DNA of 64,000 bases from assembly GCA_012934845.2 (NCBI GenBank), contig WNNJ02002114.1, positions 1-64,000 on the forward strand. Direction: 5' to 3'. Shown one piece after another: positions 35,838-47,345 of this stretch. The notes under the pieces were generated by a model, which searched no databases, had not been told where the DNA came from, and worked only from the letters and a program-made list of their open reading frames with translations. The DNA comes from Pomphorhynchus laevis (lineage: Eukaryota > Acanthocephala > Palaeacanthocephala > Echinorhynchida > Pomphorhynchidae). The position numbers were made by a program, and so were the translations under genes. How positions within the stretch are numbered: position 1 is the stretch's first letter; every line of letters starts with the position of its first letter.

Positions 35838-36035
35838 TTTCTTGTATTTTTAACTTTATAGATTTTTATCGCTTATATAGTTTTTTAAGAAACTATTTAT
35901 TTATTTGAATGTTGCTTGCAACTGCTTGTAAATCTTTATGTGCTACCATCATTTGCCACGTTAAAATAAATCCTTTTTTACCATCATAATAGCCTTACCG
36001 ATTATTCTACGAGTAATTTCACTCATTCCAATAAG
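35838..36035 (+). repeat. Left arm of a long inverted repeat
   Basis: About 198 bp, of which ~163 bp match the complement of 40424-40583 at roughly 90 percent by eye. The extra 35 bp are a LINE micro-insertion and its target duplication. The outer edge touches a LINE. Confidence 0.8.
35953..35979 (+). mobile_element. 27-bp LINE 3'-end insertion with 8-bp target duplication
   Basis: The stretch begins ttgccacgttaaaataaatc and ends in a run of t. It is identical in style to the L2-like LINE 3' ends at 31840 and 44455. It is flanked by accatcat on both sides (35945-35952, 35980-35987), while the opposite inverted-repeat arm has a single accatcat and no insertion. This is an extreme 5' truncation. 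Confidence 0.85.
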
Positions 36036-36947
36036 CCTAATTCATGGGAAAATCATTCAAATGATGTAAGCAGATAACAAAAATCAGCTGCAGTAATATC
36101 AGAAGGATCTGTACTCCCATTAGTTTGTTTGGCTGCCTGAACTATCATGATTCCGTCGATTTTTGAATATATGGATGGGTAATGTTTTCCACGATTTTTG
36201 ATCGATACAGTCAATTTCATATCATTCTCACAGGTTTCGGATTTGGATGTAGCTTTCTTAAATGATCCATGACTACTGGTCCCTCATATTTATCATCAAA
36301 CTTAAAAACTATTTTCAATCGATCCTTGACTTTACACTATGATAGCAGCGCCTATTTTACCAGATTTCATTAGTCTCGAGAAAGTTTTTAATTTGTCCTG
36401 TGGCGTTGTTGTTCTCACTCTGCATTGTTGAGACGCTTTTATTTGCAAGATCTTTGCTTCTTCAAATAATTCCCTGAATTTGCCTGATTTCCAAAGATCA
36501 GGAATTTCCTTTGAAGTGTTCTGCAGATTAAATTTGTTTTCGGCTCATTATTCTCTGCGGCAAAGTTTGACTAATGGCAATGATTTTTTTAAAGAGCAAT
36601 GTCCTGTCCAGTAAGTCCTTTTGCAATCACTATGTATTTAGATGTAATAAGTTAAATAAAAGTTTTACTTGCATCACACTGAAAGAAAGAAATGAGGTTG
36701 GGACGCCATGAAATAACATCAATGTACATTGCTTCGATCAATTGTTTATATATCTTGGTCAATATCATTATTGACAGTTAGAATTCCTCCTTTAACCAAA
36801 ACATTATTTATTGTCCCTGAAATTTGAGGATCATCAGAATTAACTTTTTGTTCACATTCGTAATCTTCTACTAACATCGAGACCGCAATTTGCAGGTAAC
36901 ACTGTTTTGACATTCAAGGACAGAACAGTTGAGGCAAGTGTTGTTGC
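36036..36947 (-). pseudogene. Interior of inverted-repeat element, unrecognised coding remnant
   Basis: Minus-strand frames include CYLQIAVSMLVEDYECEQKV, ISGTINNVLVKGGILTVNN, DVISWRPNLISFFQCDA and KFDDKYEGPVVMDHLRKLHP. None gives a family that I recognise. The pieces lie between the inverted repeats and left of the LTR element, so they probably belong to the host transposon. I cannot say whether it coded for a transposase. Confidence 0.35.
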
Positions 36948-39900
36948 TTAAACCAAGTAGGTTTTATTCAACACAAAGTAATCTAGAATAAAACTAAATC
37001 GAATTAATATAACATTCTTCTGTCAATATGTGTGTTCGTCTCTTAATCCCGATATCTGGCAGGAATCATCCGTACTCGTTGGGATCGTCGAGGACTTGCT
37101 GAGTTGTACGTTTCTGTCTGTGTTTGCGAAACTTCCTCGATATCGTTGTCGTATAACATCGTAGGTTCGGCCGGGTCGTTGAATAGCACGTTATTAGCGT
37201 CAACCAACCAACCCAGTAGACTGAGTTTTTGAATGTATCGTCTCGGAAATGCGAAAATTCGATTGTGTGGAGTATCATTCGTTGCAGTGCAGAGAAGTCC
37301 GCGGATGGACGATAACGCATCTGGTAATTTCTCTTCCCATCTTGGTAGACCCAATTTTTCATTTTCAAGTGCCAGCAAGATGCTCTTCCATAACGTTCCA
37401 TTTAACCTTTCACATTGTGAGTTCCCTTGTGGTCTGAAAGGAGTCGTTTGACTTGAAAATATACCCAAACCGCTCAGTTCAAGTCTCGAGAGAGAAAAGC
37501 AGCTCCACTGTCCGAATGGATATAATTTGGACATCCACATAACGCAATGATTTGACGAAGACACGCTTTAGCCGTCCTTGCAGATGTATCGCGGACAGCA
37601 AAATCAAATGGATAGCGAGTATACTCATCGATTGCAGTGAACAAATATGTTGCGCCGGTTGATGATCGTGGAAGAGGACCTTTGAAATCAACTGATATGC
37701 GTTCTATGGGAAAGGTCGACTTTATCATATGAAGATCAACTGGAGGTTTGTAGAAACGTGGCTTGATACGACAGCAAATTTAACACATTGACGTAATCTC
37801 CCGTACGTCAATTACCGAGTAGGGAAGGTTTTGATTTCGTATAAAATGTAACATCCGTGTGACCCCTGGGTGTAGCAATTTTTCGTGAAGTTTATGAAGA
37901 TCCTCAAGATAATTTATTGATCCACATAGGTCGCGTGACATAACATCAGCCGATTTATTAAAGTTCCCCAGGCGATATCGTATTGCGTACCGGAAACTTG
38001 CAAGATCCATTCGCCATCTTGCAACTTTGTCATTTTTGACTTTCCCATGACGTGTGTGATCAAACATGAAGGCTACAGACTTCTGGTCAGTTATGAGAGT
38101 AAAGAGACGTGGCGCCAGGTAGTGTTTCCAATTTCGCAAGGCTTCGATTATTGCGTATGCTTCTTTTTCTATAATATGATGTCGTCTTTCGTGAATGTTC
38201 AGCGTTCTTGAAAAGAAAGCCACGGGTCTGTCGTTTTGAAATAGTGTCGCGCCAATTGCAGTGTTGGATGCATCAGTTTCAACCACGAAAGGAACATCCT
38301 CGTCGATGTTCTGTACGCATGCACTTTTTATATCGGTTTTGATCAATTATATAGCTTCACGAGCGAGTCTATCAAATGGAAACGTCAAGTCCGTTTTTGT
38401 CAAAATCGCTATTTTTGTTGAAAAATTTTTAATCCACTTGCTATAATAGGAAAAGAAACCCATAAGTCGTTTGAGTGTCTGATTATCGTGTGGAATCTTT
38501 AGTTGATTTAGCGCTGCGAGTCGACTGGGATCGGGTCGTAATGTTTTGTGGGATATCTCGTACCCAAGCGTGCGTATTGTTTCAACGCGGTACTGGGTTT
38601 TATCGTTATTGATTTGAAGTCCGTATCGATGCAAAGCGTATTCAAACCGTTTTAGATTTTCATCATGATCCGAAATAGTTGTGTCACACACAATAATGTC
38701 ATCAAGGTATGAATACACCCCTTTTAACCCGTTGATCTCTATAAACTTATTTATGTATCGTGGAGTTTTCCGCAAGCCTCGAAAGCTGTATAGTGTCGTT
38801 CCAGTGGGTCGATATCGATCTGGTAATATCCTTCTTTTTAATCGACAAGAGAATAATATTTGTATTTAGAAACCTCATTCACAAGATCGGCTATCCTCAG
38901 TAGCGGATAAGCATCCATAAACGTATAGCGGTGTATCGTTTGTAAAAAATCCACTACAAGTCGTTTTTTACCAGTATTCCGGGATATAACGACAACTTGC
39001 GCTCGCCATGGAGATATGCTCTCCTCGATTACATCATTATTTAGCATGCTTTCTATATCCCTTCGAATAAATTTTGTATTTTGTTTGTTGAACTTCCGGC
39101 TTTTTGTTGCAATAGGGCGTACATCTAAACTGAGATTTTGAAATAATCGAGGGCTCTCGATTTCAACTATCGATGCAGCTATCATTTCAAAGCATGACAA
39201 AGATCCACCAAATTGTATTGTGAATTTCTCATGTTTTTTTCAAGAATGGTAGACCCAAAATGGCGTCGGCGCAAAGTTAGAATAAACATGTCGACGTTTA
39301 GGGACTTTTTATTGTCGAGTTCCAAATTTACTGTGCATTTTCCGGATACCCTTTTTATGGTTTTTGACGCTAAATATACTTGGGTATCTGCCCGATGTAC
39401 TTGAAGACCTAACGCCTGTGCGACTTTACTATCCAAGAAGTTAAAAGAGCTGCCAGTGTCGACTAATGCTTCGAACCTCCTATCCATAATATAGATCGGT
39501 ACCTTTAGCTGAAAGTTTGAATTCACGTTGAGGGATGAAAGTAATACAGCTGACGATGATATTTGATCTCCTTTTGAAGAATTGCATACACGAGCAAAGT
39601 GGCCCTGTTTTCCGCATTTATGACATGTTATCATTCTGGCTGGACAATTTAATCGTTGGTTTTCTTCCTCCACAGAAATAGCATGTTGTATAACAGTTCG
39701 GAGTAACGCTCACCTGATTTACACAATGTTGACTTGAACCCAATTCGTTATCGGAATTCATTTTAATTACAGAGGATATTTTTTTCTCAGTGTTGACAGC
39801 CACCACACTTAACCGCTGAGTTGGTTCTGATTCGTCAGTCAGATGATAAAAGCCGATACTTTGTTGTGCGGTCGTAAGTGATTTGGCGACAGTATGTGTC

Positions 39901-40307
39901 TCGCAAGAATTTCATTAGGTTTCTTTATATATATTCGCTCCAGTGTATACATGGCATCCTTAAATTCCGTGCAATCCTTAATGAGCTCATAGACTTGTGT
40001 TCCAACATGCATTATGAGGCATTCCAAAGGATTTACGTCTGGACTCGTCGTCAGCAAATATGTGAAGTTGCGTTTCCAAAGCTTAAACTTTCTTTGACTG
40101 TCGCTTTCATCTGAAGACACATCGAATCGTTCTAGTCGAATGTTCGACCGTTGGCCAGATGACTGTGAGAGTTGATTGATTTGTTGACTATCCAGCGACA
40201 TTGATTCGAGTCCTTATTGTGTTGAATAAATTGTTGTAGATTAAACCAAGTAGGTTTTATTCAACACAAAGTAATCTAGAATAAAACTAAATCGAATTAA
40301 TATAACA
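36948..40307 (-). mobile_element. Ty3/gypsy LTR retrotransposon fossil, mag-like, with very short LTRs
   Basis: About 3.36 kb with direct terminal repeats of about 66 bp at 36948-37014 and 40241-40307 that look identical by eye, suggesting a fairly young insertion. Parts, right to left: gag from about 40201, a CCHC zinc knuckle near 39600, aspartic protease (LVDTGSS) near 39450, reverse transcriptase 39200-38350, RNase H 38346-37950 and integrase 37850-37043. The order RT-RNase H-integrase and the short LTRs fit the mag lineage, which is known for LTRs under 100 bp. The body is broken, with roughly five or six breaks. It sits inside the inverted-repeat element. No clear target duplication was seen. 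Confidence 0.85.
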
Positions 40308-40423
40308 ACAAGGTGTGTTATTTTTTGCACGTGGTTCGTAGGTTGTCGTAGCCTGTTGTGCATATTATTGTATAAGTAATTTGTTATAAGCAAGCCAATT
40401 GTTTGAAGAGTTTGGCCTATTGG

Positions 40424-40583
40424 AGTGAGTGAAATTACTCCTAGAATAATCGGTAAGGCTATTATGATGGTAGCACATAATGATTTACAAGCAATTGCAA
40501 GCAACATTCAAATAAATAAAGAGTTTCTTAAAAAAACTATATAAGCGATAAAAATCTATAAAGTTAAAAATACAAGAAAAGTA
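40424..40583 (-). repeat. Right arm of a long inverted repeat
   Basis: Complement of 35838-36035 without the LINE micro-insertion. On both sides stand copies of taatttgttataa..caattgttt (40375-40412, 40608-40640, 40672-40702), a sub-terminal repeat. The element is therefore a DNA transposon or foldback element of unknown class, about 4.75 kb with its LTR passenger. Confidence 0.75.
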
Positions 40584-40790
40584 CGTAAAGTCAAAAAAGA
40601 GATCAGTAATTTGTTACAATCAAGACAATTGTTTGAAGGCGATATGAGAAATAAATCTCTGGATTTATTTCTGTAATTTGTTATAATCAAAACAATTGTT
40701 TTAACCAGTCAATATGAAGATATGGTCGTGGCCATACTAAATAATCACTGATAATTTTTTAGAACGAAGAAAGTCGTTCATTAAAAATAA

Positions 40791-40822
40791 GCGACATTTC
40801 GATAGCCCGTGCTATTATCATA
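40791..40822 (-). ncRNA. Hammerhead-like hairpin, TAGC..GCTATCGAAATG
   Basis: Minus strand: tgataatagcacgggctatc then GAAATG. It has the same stem and the same GAA word as 54253-54278 and 57354-57380. The CTGATGA block is worn to ATGATAA. Probably the end of a Penelope-type element. Confidence 0.35.
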
Positions 40823-41639
40823 TATTCAATTATAATTATAAAAATTCAATAAGCTGTTTTATTTTCGATTATTAATTTTATATGCGTTTGAATTCCTTGT
40901 GATGATAGCCATTTAAATATCAGAATTTTTATCAAAATTGAAATACTTTCCTACTATGTCTTTTAGATTTTTTCTACTCTATTAAAACGAAATTACTGAA
41001 AAAGTGTTAGTAAAGAGTATTAGGGCACACACAGAGCTGCTAATGAAAACTATTTTATTTAAATTTAAATAAAATGTATTCAACTGGTAAATAATTCAGT
41101 ATATAACAAATGCAACTAGACCGACACTCGGAATATATAAACTACATTTTTCAATAAAAAATAAACATTTTAAGTTTTACTCAAAACGATCGAAAATTAT
41201 GAATATTCACCAAAACTAGTGAAGATTGTTGCAATTTACTGCAGCGAGTTAATTTCTCTTAGAATTTGACTAATTCAAAGGAAATTTGTCTTAGACAGAT
41301 CACTTAGATATTGGGATGACAGCTGATGTTGTTGCTCTTAAGATTAAAAAGTTGAATAAATTAAAGAAAAAGCTATAAATTACGATATTTAATCAGATAT
41401 CATCATATATCAGATGATATCAAAATATCTGATGATATTAAAAAGACAATTTATTTAGACAACTTCATCATCATCATTGAGTTATTAATGATGTTATTAA
41501 TTAATATCAAAAATAAAATAATGACAATTAAAATGGCTTCAAATATAACTAATTTAAAGTTGGTAATAGAAAAATTAAAGAAATTGATAAGAAAACTTAA
41601 TTTCAATGGCCTTTAACAGTGCCTCAATAGAATACCATA
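40823..41639. other. No gene seen
   Basis: AT-rich. Contains a short palindrome cluster of atatcagatgatatc type at 41392-41440. Confidence 0.45.
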
Positions 41640-42720
41640 GTCTGATTTATCGAATAACTTGTACTTCATCCGATTCTGATAAACTGTTTATTTGATCAAA
41701 TGACATTTCAAGTTATCATTTACCGAAATTCTAGTATCATCCAGATTAATCGTGTGGCCATTGACAATGGCAGGATTGAGAACAGCTTATACGACATTTC
41801 ATTGCATGCCGGTGTTGGTGTAGGCGTTGTTCCAATGTAAAACCAGTTTTACAAATATAGATTTTGTAACAATCGCTGCAAGGTGTTTCGTATATACATT
41901 TCATAAGTTCACGACTTAGCTTTTGCTTAAAGAGTCTGGAGAGTAATGACAACTACTGTAGTATGGTGTCAAATGTAAGCCATGTTTTGTATTATATATA
42001 CAAGATGACACTCGCTTATCAGTGAAAATTCCAGTATGTGAAAATCTAGCGAATGTTTCGTTCAATTTGTTATTTTGCAATGTCTTATTTTTAGCTGAAC
42101 AAAAAAACTTTACAGAACAGCCATTTTTAGACAAGTACAGATTTCAAATTTGTATCACTAGAGCATAATCTATGAGCTGAGATAAAAAAAGTAAGTTATA
42201 AAATTGATTTTCAATTTGGTCCAAAAGAGTTCCAATTCATGACAATTTGCCGTACTAAGTTTTCTGTATACTTTTGTTGGAAAACCTTCTTTTAGCACAC
42301 TCCGATTCTTAAGATTTATTTACTTAAGATTCATTCTTAAATTTATTTTACGACCTTGTTATGTATCAATACCGATCTTACCTAGACATTTCTTATAAGA
42401 AAGTAAGAATTATGCGATGCAATAATAGGCCGTATTTCCTGTCGGATTTATGCACTTTACAGATTAGGTGCACGAATTTAACATAGGAAGTTAACTGGCT
42501 ATGAAGATTTTACTGATATCTAAAGTACAACAGAATTCAAATTTACGACATTTGACTATATCGAGTTTTCAGTAACCGTTTGTAGATAAACCATCTTTAA
42601 GTACAGGAATTTCTAGAAATGGAATCGAATCTTTAGAATGATAAGATACTACCCATTTTATATTGGCGTCAAACGAATTTAATATATTTTCTATCGTGGC
42701 TCAGTCGATCGCAATATTAG
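41640..42720 (-). mobile_element. Penelope-like element, RT end and GIY-YIG nuclease
   Basis: The GIY-YIG domain is clear at 41746-41952: CIYETPCSDCYKIYICKTG then TLEQRLHQHRHAMK, where Y..YI(C/G).TG..L..R...H is the family pattern. The G of the second half motif is replaced by C. Upstream, IPFLEIPVLKDGLST near 42590-42620 corresponds to the end of the Penelope RT (FLD..V...). The stretch between is broken. This nuclease nicks target DNA for integration. It represents a different Penelope lineage from 14820-16920, where no such domain is seen. Confidence 0.7.
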
Positions 42721-42721
42721 G

Positions 42722-43228
42722 AATTGTCAAAAGATCAAGAAGAGTCAATTATTTTGTGTTCACAAATTTTTAACCACTACTGCGGTCATCTTGATGATGA
42801 CCGCAGTAGTGGTTGAAAATTTGTGAACAAAAAATAATTGACTCTTCTTGATCTTTTGACAATTTTAAATGGAGTCTGCTTACACAATAATTCTCGCTCA
42901 GCATGGTCGAGATCCTCTGCTACGTTGTCGCAAATTGTGCACGCTACGATTAATCCTGATGATGACCGCAGTAGTGGTTGAAAATTTGTGAACAAAAAAT
43001 AATTGACTCTTCTTGATCTTTTGACAATTTTAAATGGAGTCTGCTTACACAATAATTCTTGCTCAGCATGGTCGAGATGCTCTGCTACGTTGTCGCAAAT
43101 TGTGCACGTTACGATTAACAATAGTAAAAAATCCTGATGATGACCGCAGTAGTGGTTTAAAATTTGTGAACAAAAAATAATTGACTCTTGATCTTTTGAC
43201 AATTTTAAATGAGTCTGCTTACAGAACA
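42722..43228 (+). repeat. Long hairpin followed by tandem ~165-178-bp repeats with hammerhead-like cores
   Basis: An inverted repeat with arms of about 69 bp (42722-42790 and about 42796-42865) has a 5-nt centre near ttgat. Its right arm starts a unit repeated at 42958 (165 bp later) and 43136 (178 bp later). Units carry CTGATGA, a gacc..ggtt stem and GAAA (42956-42983). In unit 2 the eight bases after GAA pair with cgcaaatt at 42929-42936, as stem III would. Unit 3 has lost the G of GAAA. A 147-residue minus-strand frame through the array is a by-product of the repeats. Confidence 0.7.
42956..42990 (+). ncRNA. Best hammerhead-like candidate, with stem III partner
   Basis: CTGATGA (42956-42962), stem II gacc/ggtt, GAAA (42980-42983), then aatttgtg pairing with cgcaaatt at 42929-42936. 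The base after the stem III 5' strand is G, which is unfavourable for cleavage, and stem I is not evident (only the palindromes gtgcac and gattaatc lie there). Confidence 0.4.
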
Positions 43229-43739
43229 ATATTAGGAATACATCATTGACATAACGGATCCAAAATATGAGCTGCTAATTTGTACTCATTTTAAGTTATT
43301 ATACTGATTGTGTTTATCACAATGAGTATATTCCCAATATTATAATATATTTCCAATATTGTTACAATATCTCGATAAGACTGGCGCACATTCCATCTAA
43401 TCGAAAATTTCATTTCGAATTAAAAATTTGTTTGCAATAAAAAATATTATTGCATTTCAGACAGATATTCCTTTTGCCTATTTCTACAGAACACTTTTTT
43501 ATACTTAAGACTTTTTTATATTTCAGACAGAACACTTTTGAGGCATTTTCTGTTATTGAGAACATAATGGTTTGTATTATGGATTTTAAATGTTTAAATA
43601 ACATTTATTACATTTATTTCACATAAATAGGGTCTGACAATAGACCATATTTATGAACCATAAATAGATTCATCTCAGGGTGTCTAATACAAGACGCTAA
43701 GATGAACGTTTATGCTAACTTATGGTAGCAAGAACTATA

Positions 43740-43960
43740 CGTTGCAATAATAATCCAACATGCAAAATTCATAAACCTGATACGGAAATGCAGCCTAATA
43801 ATACAAGAGATCATGTAATCACGTGATTTCAATATGGTCCTGTGTTATTGATTATGATAGATGCGTTAAAAACAGTTACGAGTTAATTAAAAAGCTTAAA
43901 AACCTGTATTTACAAGCGCTCAATGATCATATGGTTAATGAGAAACTCAATTCATCTTAC
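43740..43960 (+). mobile_element. Penelope-like RT fragment
   Basis: NNPTCKIHKPDTEMQPNNT near 43750-43810 corresponds to the early RT motif (Y)G.PK(I/V)HK......P. A short decayed continuation follows. Confidence 0.45.
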
Positions 43961-44132
43961 TTTTCATAAGCACGCCGGTTTATCACCCTCCATTAATCAA
44001 CTACATAAAGGTAAATAAGAAAAAAGTAAATAAAAAATCAGATCTAATCATCAAAGTGTTCCTAATAAAATTGTTTATGGAATAAATCTTTTTAAGATTA
44101 AAAGACAAGATGTCGCCTTCCAACCTCAATTT

Positions 44133-44485
44133 TAACAGTCATATCGGATGTATGGTTGTCTCGCTGTCGGCTCATCATCGTTCATCAACCTCCATTTCAT
44201 AGACGACACTCGTCCCACCACTCTATCGCTGGGTTCCCGTCATTCCCTCTTACTCCACGTTCCTAATTACTCCAACAAATACGGTCATCGATCCTTCCTC
44301 GTCGCCGCCCCCTCGCCTGGAATCAGCTCCCTGTTGACATCCGCCGCGCTCCTTCCTTCTTCAAATTCAAATACCTCCTCTGCTTCTACATTCTCGACAC
44401 ATGACTTATATTTTTGTTTTTGTTGATGCAGTCATGTAAGCGTGCGCTGGCACGCATTTGCCACGTAAAAATAAATCCTCTTTTA
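44133..44485 (+). mobile_element. 5'-truncated L2-like LINE 3' end
   Basis: SSSFINLHFIDDTRPTTLSL, SLLLHVPNYSNKYGHRSFLV, then a 3' stem-loop gcgtgc/gcacgc at 44440-44455 with loop gctg and atttgccacgtaaaaataaa. Tail cctctttt, unlike the tgtatt tail of 31865, so it belongs to a sister subfamily. This subfamily is the probable source of the 27-bp insertion at 35953. Confidence 0.8.
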
Positions 44486-45180
44486 GTAAAAATTCAAGTT
44501 ACCAACTACAAATATTAAATTATTTCATTCTGTCCAATCGGCATATTCGCATCTTCAAATATTGACTAAAGGATACACTGGTTACACCAGGATATGAACC
44601 GTTAGATTGACTTGAATTTTAAAAGCATAATATAGTTTATGCGTTTAATAAAGCAACATATAAATTTAAGTATGAAATATGTGAGTACCAACCATGTTAG
44701 TACCAAAATATATATTTATGCTTCATATGACAATACGACTGACCACAATGCCTAGGCTGAATGATTCAGTTAGAATATGGTATAATGATGATTTCCATAG
44801 GTAAACTGATTTTATTGAGAAGAATTACTGACTTATTGAAAAGACAGAACGAAAATATAGAAAAAATAGATACAATCAATGACGACCATACTTTTGATTT
44901 ATTAACTATTTTCTTTGAAGGCTTGGATCTTTATTTATTAAATATTATAAACATCAGCCATTGTGAAATTATAAAAAGAACAATTCATATCATTTATATA
45001 TTTTTACAAATTGTAGATTAAAATATCGAAGTAGGTAAGATTTATTCTAAAAATAAATAAATTTAACACTTACAAACAACACTATTATATTCTTTAACTA
45101 AAGAGTTTGACATAATAACTTCATTTTAAAATGTACGTTGGTTCGGATGCTTATATTTTAAAAAATGTGACGTTTCTATG
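44486..45180. other. No gene seen
   Basis: AT-rich. The 86-residue frame at 44761-45021 is Ile/Leu/Asn-rich and has no recognisable motif. Confidence 0.4.
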
Positions 45181-45185
45181 GCGGT

Positions 45186-47345
45186 TTTAAAGAAACGGTT
45201 TTAAAGAGACGGCTTTAAAGAGACAGCTTTAAATAGACGGCTTTATAGAGACGGCTTTAAGGAGTCGGCTTTAAACAGACGGCTTTAAAGAGACGGCTTT
45301 AAAGAGACGGCTTTAAAGAGACGGCTTTAAAGAGACGGCTTTAAAGAGACGGCTTTAAAGATACGGCTTTAAAGATACGACTTTAAAGATACGGCTTTAA
45401 AGATACGGCTTTAAAGATACGGCTTTAAAGATACGGCTTTAAAGATACGGCTTTAAAGATACGGCTTTAAAGATACGGCTTTAAAGATACGGCTTTAAAG
45501 ATACGGCTTTAAAGATACGGCTTTAAAGATACGGCTTTAAAGATACGGCTTTAAAGATACGGCTTTAAAGATACGGCTTTAAAGATACGGCTTTAAAGAG
45601 ACGGCTTTAAAGAGACGGCTTTAAAGAGACGGCTTTAAAGAGACGGCTTTAAAAAGACGGCTTTAAAGAGACGGCTTTAAAAAGACGGCTTTAAAGAGAC
45701 GGTTTTAAGAGACGGCTTTAATGAAGAGGCTTTTAAGAGACGGCTTTAATGAAGAGGCTTTTAAGAGACGGCTTTAAAAAGACGGCTTTAAAGAGACGGT
45801 TTTAAGAGACGGCTTTAATGAAGAGGCTTTTAAGAGACGGCTTTAAAGAGACGGCTTTAAAGAGACGGCTTTTTAGAGACGGTTTTAAACAGACGCTTTT
45901 AAAGAGACGCTTTTAAAGAAACGGCTTTAAAGAGACTGCTTTAAAGAGACGGTTTTAAGGAGACGGCTTCAAAGAGACGGCTTTAAAGAGACGGCTTTAA
46001 AGAGACGGCTTTAAAGATACGGCTTTAAAGATACGGCTTTAAAGATACGGCTTTAAAGATACGGCTTTAAAGATACGGCTTTAAAGATACGGCTTTAAAG
46101 ATACGGCTTTAAAGATACGGCTTTAAAGATACGGCTTTAAAGATACGGCTTTAAAGATACGGCTTTAAAGATACGGCTTTAAAGATACGGCTTTAAAGAT
46201 ACGGCTTTAAAGATACGGCTTTAAAGAGACGGCTTCAAAGAGACGGCTTTTAAGAGAAGGCTTTTAAGAGACAGCTTTAAAGAGGCGGCTTTAAAGAGAC
46301 GGCTTTAAAGAGACGGCTTTAAAGAGACGGCTTTAAAGAGACGGCTTTAAAGAGACGGCTTTAAAGAGACGGCTTTAAAGAGACGGCTTTAAAGAGACGG
46401 CTTTAAAGAGACGGCTTTAAAGAGACGGCTTTAAAGAGACGGCTTTAAAGAGACGGCTTTAAAGAGACGGCTTTAAAGAGACGGCTTTAAAGAGACGGCT
46501 TTAAAGAGACGGCTTTAAAGAGACGGCTTTAAAGAGACGGCTTTAAAGAGACGGCTTTAAAGAGACGGCTTTAAAGAGACGGCTTTAAAGAGACGGCTTT
46601 AAAGAGACGGCTTTAAAGAGACGGCTTTAAAGAGACGGCTTTAAAGAGACGGCTTTAAAGAGACGGCTTTAAAGAGACGGCTTTAAAGAGACGGCTTTAA
46701 AGAGACGGCTTTAAAGAGACGGCTTTAAAGAGACGGCTTTAAAGAGACGGCTTTAAAGATACGGCTTTAAAGATACGGCTTTAAAGATACGGCTTTAAAG
46801 ATACGGCTTTAAAGATACGGCTTTAAAGATACGGCTTTAAAGATACGGCTTTAAAGATACGGCTTTAAAGATACGGCTTTAAAGATACGGCTTTAAAGAT
46901 ACGGCTTTAAAGATACGGCTTTAAAGATACGGCTTTAAAGATACGGCTTTAAAGATACGGCTTTAAAGATACGGCTTTAAAGATACGGCTTTAAAGATAC
47001 GGCTTTAAAAATACGGCTTTAAATACACGGCTTTAAAGAGCTTTAAAGGCGGCTTTAAAGATACGGCTTTAAAGAGTACGGCTTTAAAGAGACGGCTTTA
47101 AAGAGACGGCTTTAAAGAGACGGCTTTAAAGAGACGGCTTTAAAGAGACGGCTTTAAAGAGACGGCTTTAAAGAGACGGCTTTAAAGAGACGGCTTTAAA
47201 GAGACGGCTTTAAAGAGACGGCTTTAAAGAGACGGCTTTAAAGAGACGGCTTTTAAAAAGGCGGCTTTAAAAAGGCGGCTTTAAAGAGACGGCTTTAAAG
47301 AGACCGCTTTAAAGAGACAGCTTTAAAGAGACGGCTTTTATGATA
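45186..47345 (+). repeat. Minisatellite, 14-bp unit agacggctttaaag, about 150 copies
   Basis: Two main unit types, agacggctttaaag and atacggctttaaag, form homogeneous blocks that alternate: AGAC (45256-45355), ATAC (to about 45595), mixed AGAC (to 46010), ATAC (to 46220), AGAC (46290-46755), ATAC (to 47010), AGAC (47085-47330). Each unit has the palindrome ctttaaag. Irregular units cluster at 45650-45960 and 47000-47090. It lies in the host gene's large intron, about 0.5 kb from the donor of the exon ending at 47884. Confidence 0.95.

Noticed and set aside
36938-40317. Target-site duplication around the LTR element
   Set aside because: Flanks caagtgttgttgc and aacaaggtgtg share no clean 4-6-bp direct repeat at the same offset.
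42786-43229. 147-residue open frame with internal protein-like repeats (minus strand)
   Set aside because: It coincides with the tandem DNA repeat. The repeats switch frame between units, so the frame is a by-product.
44761-45021. 86-residue frame before the minisatellite
   Set aside because: Ile/Leu/Asn-rich translation of AT-rich DNA, no motif, no splice context.
45186-47345. CRISPR-like or coding repeat array
   Set aside because: Units are contiguous 14-mers without spacers, and ttaaag stops close every frame within 42 bp.
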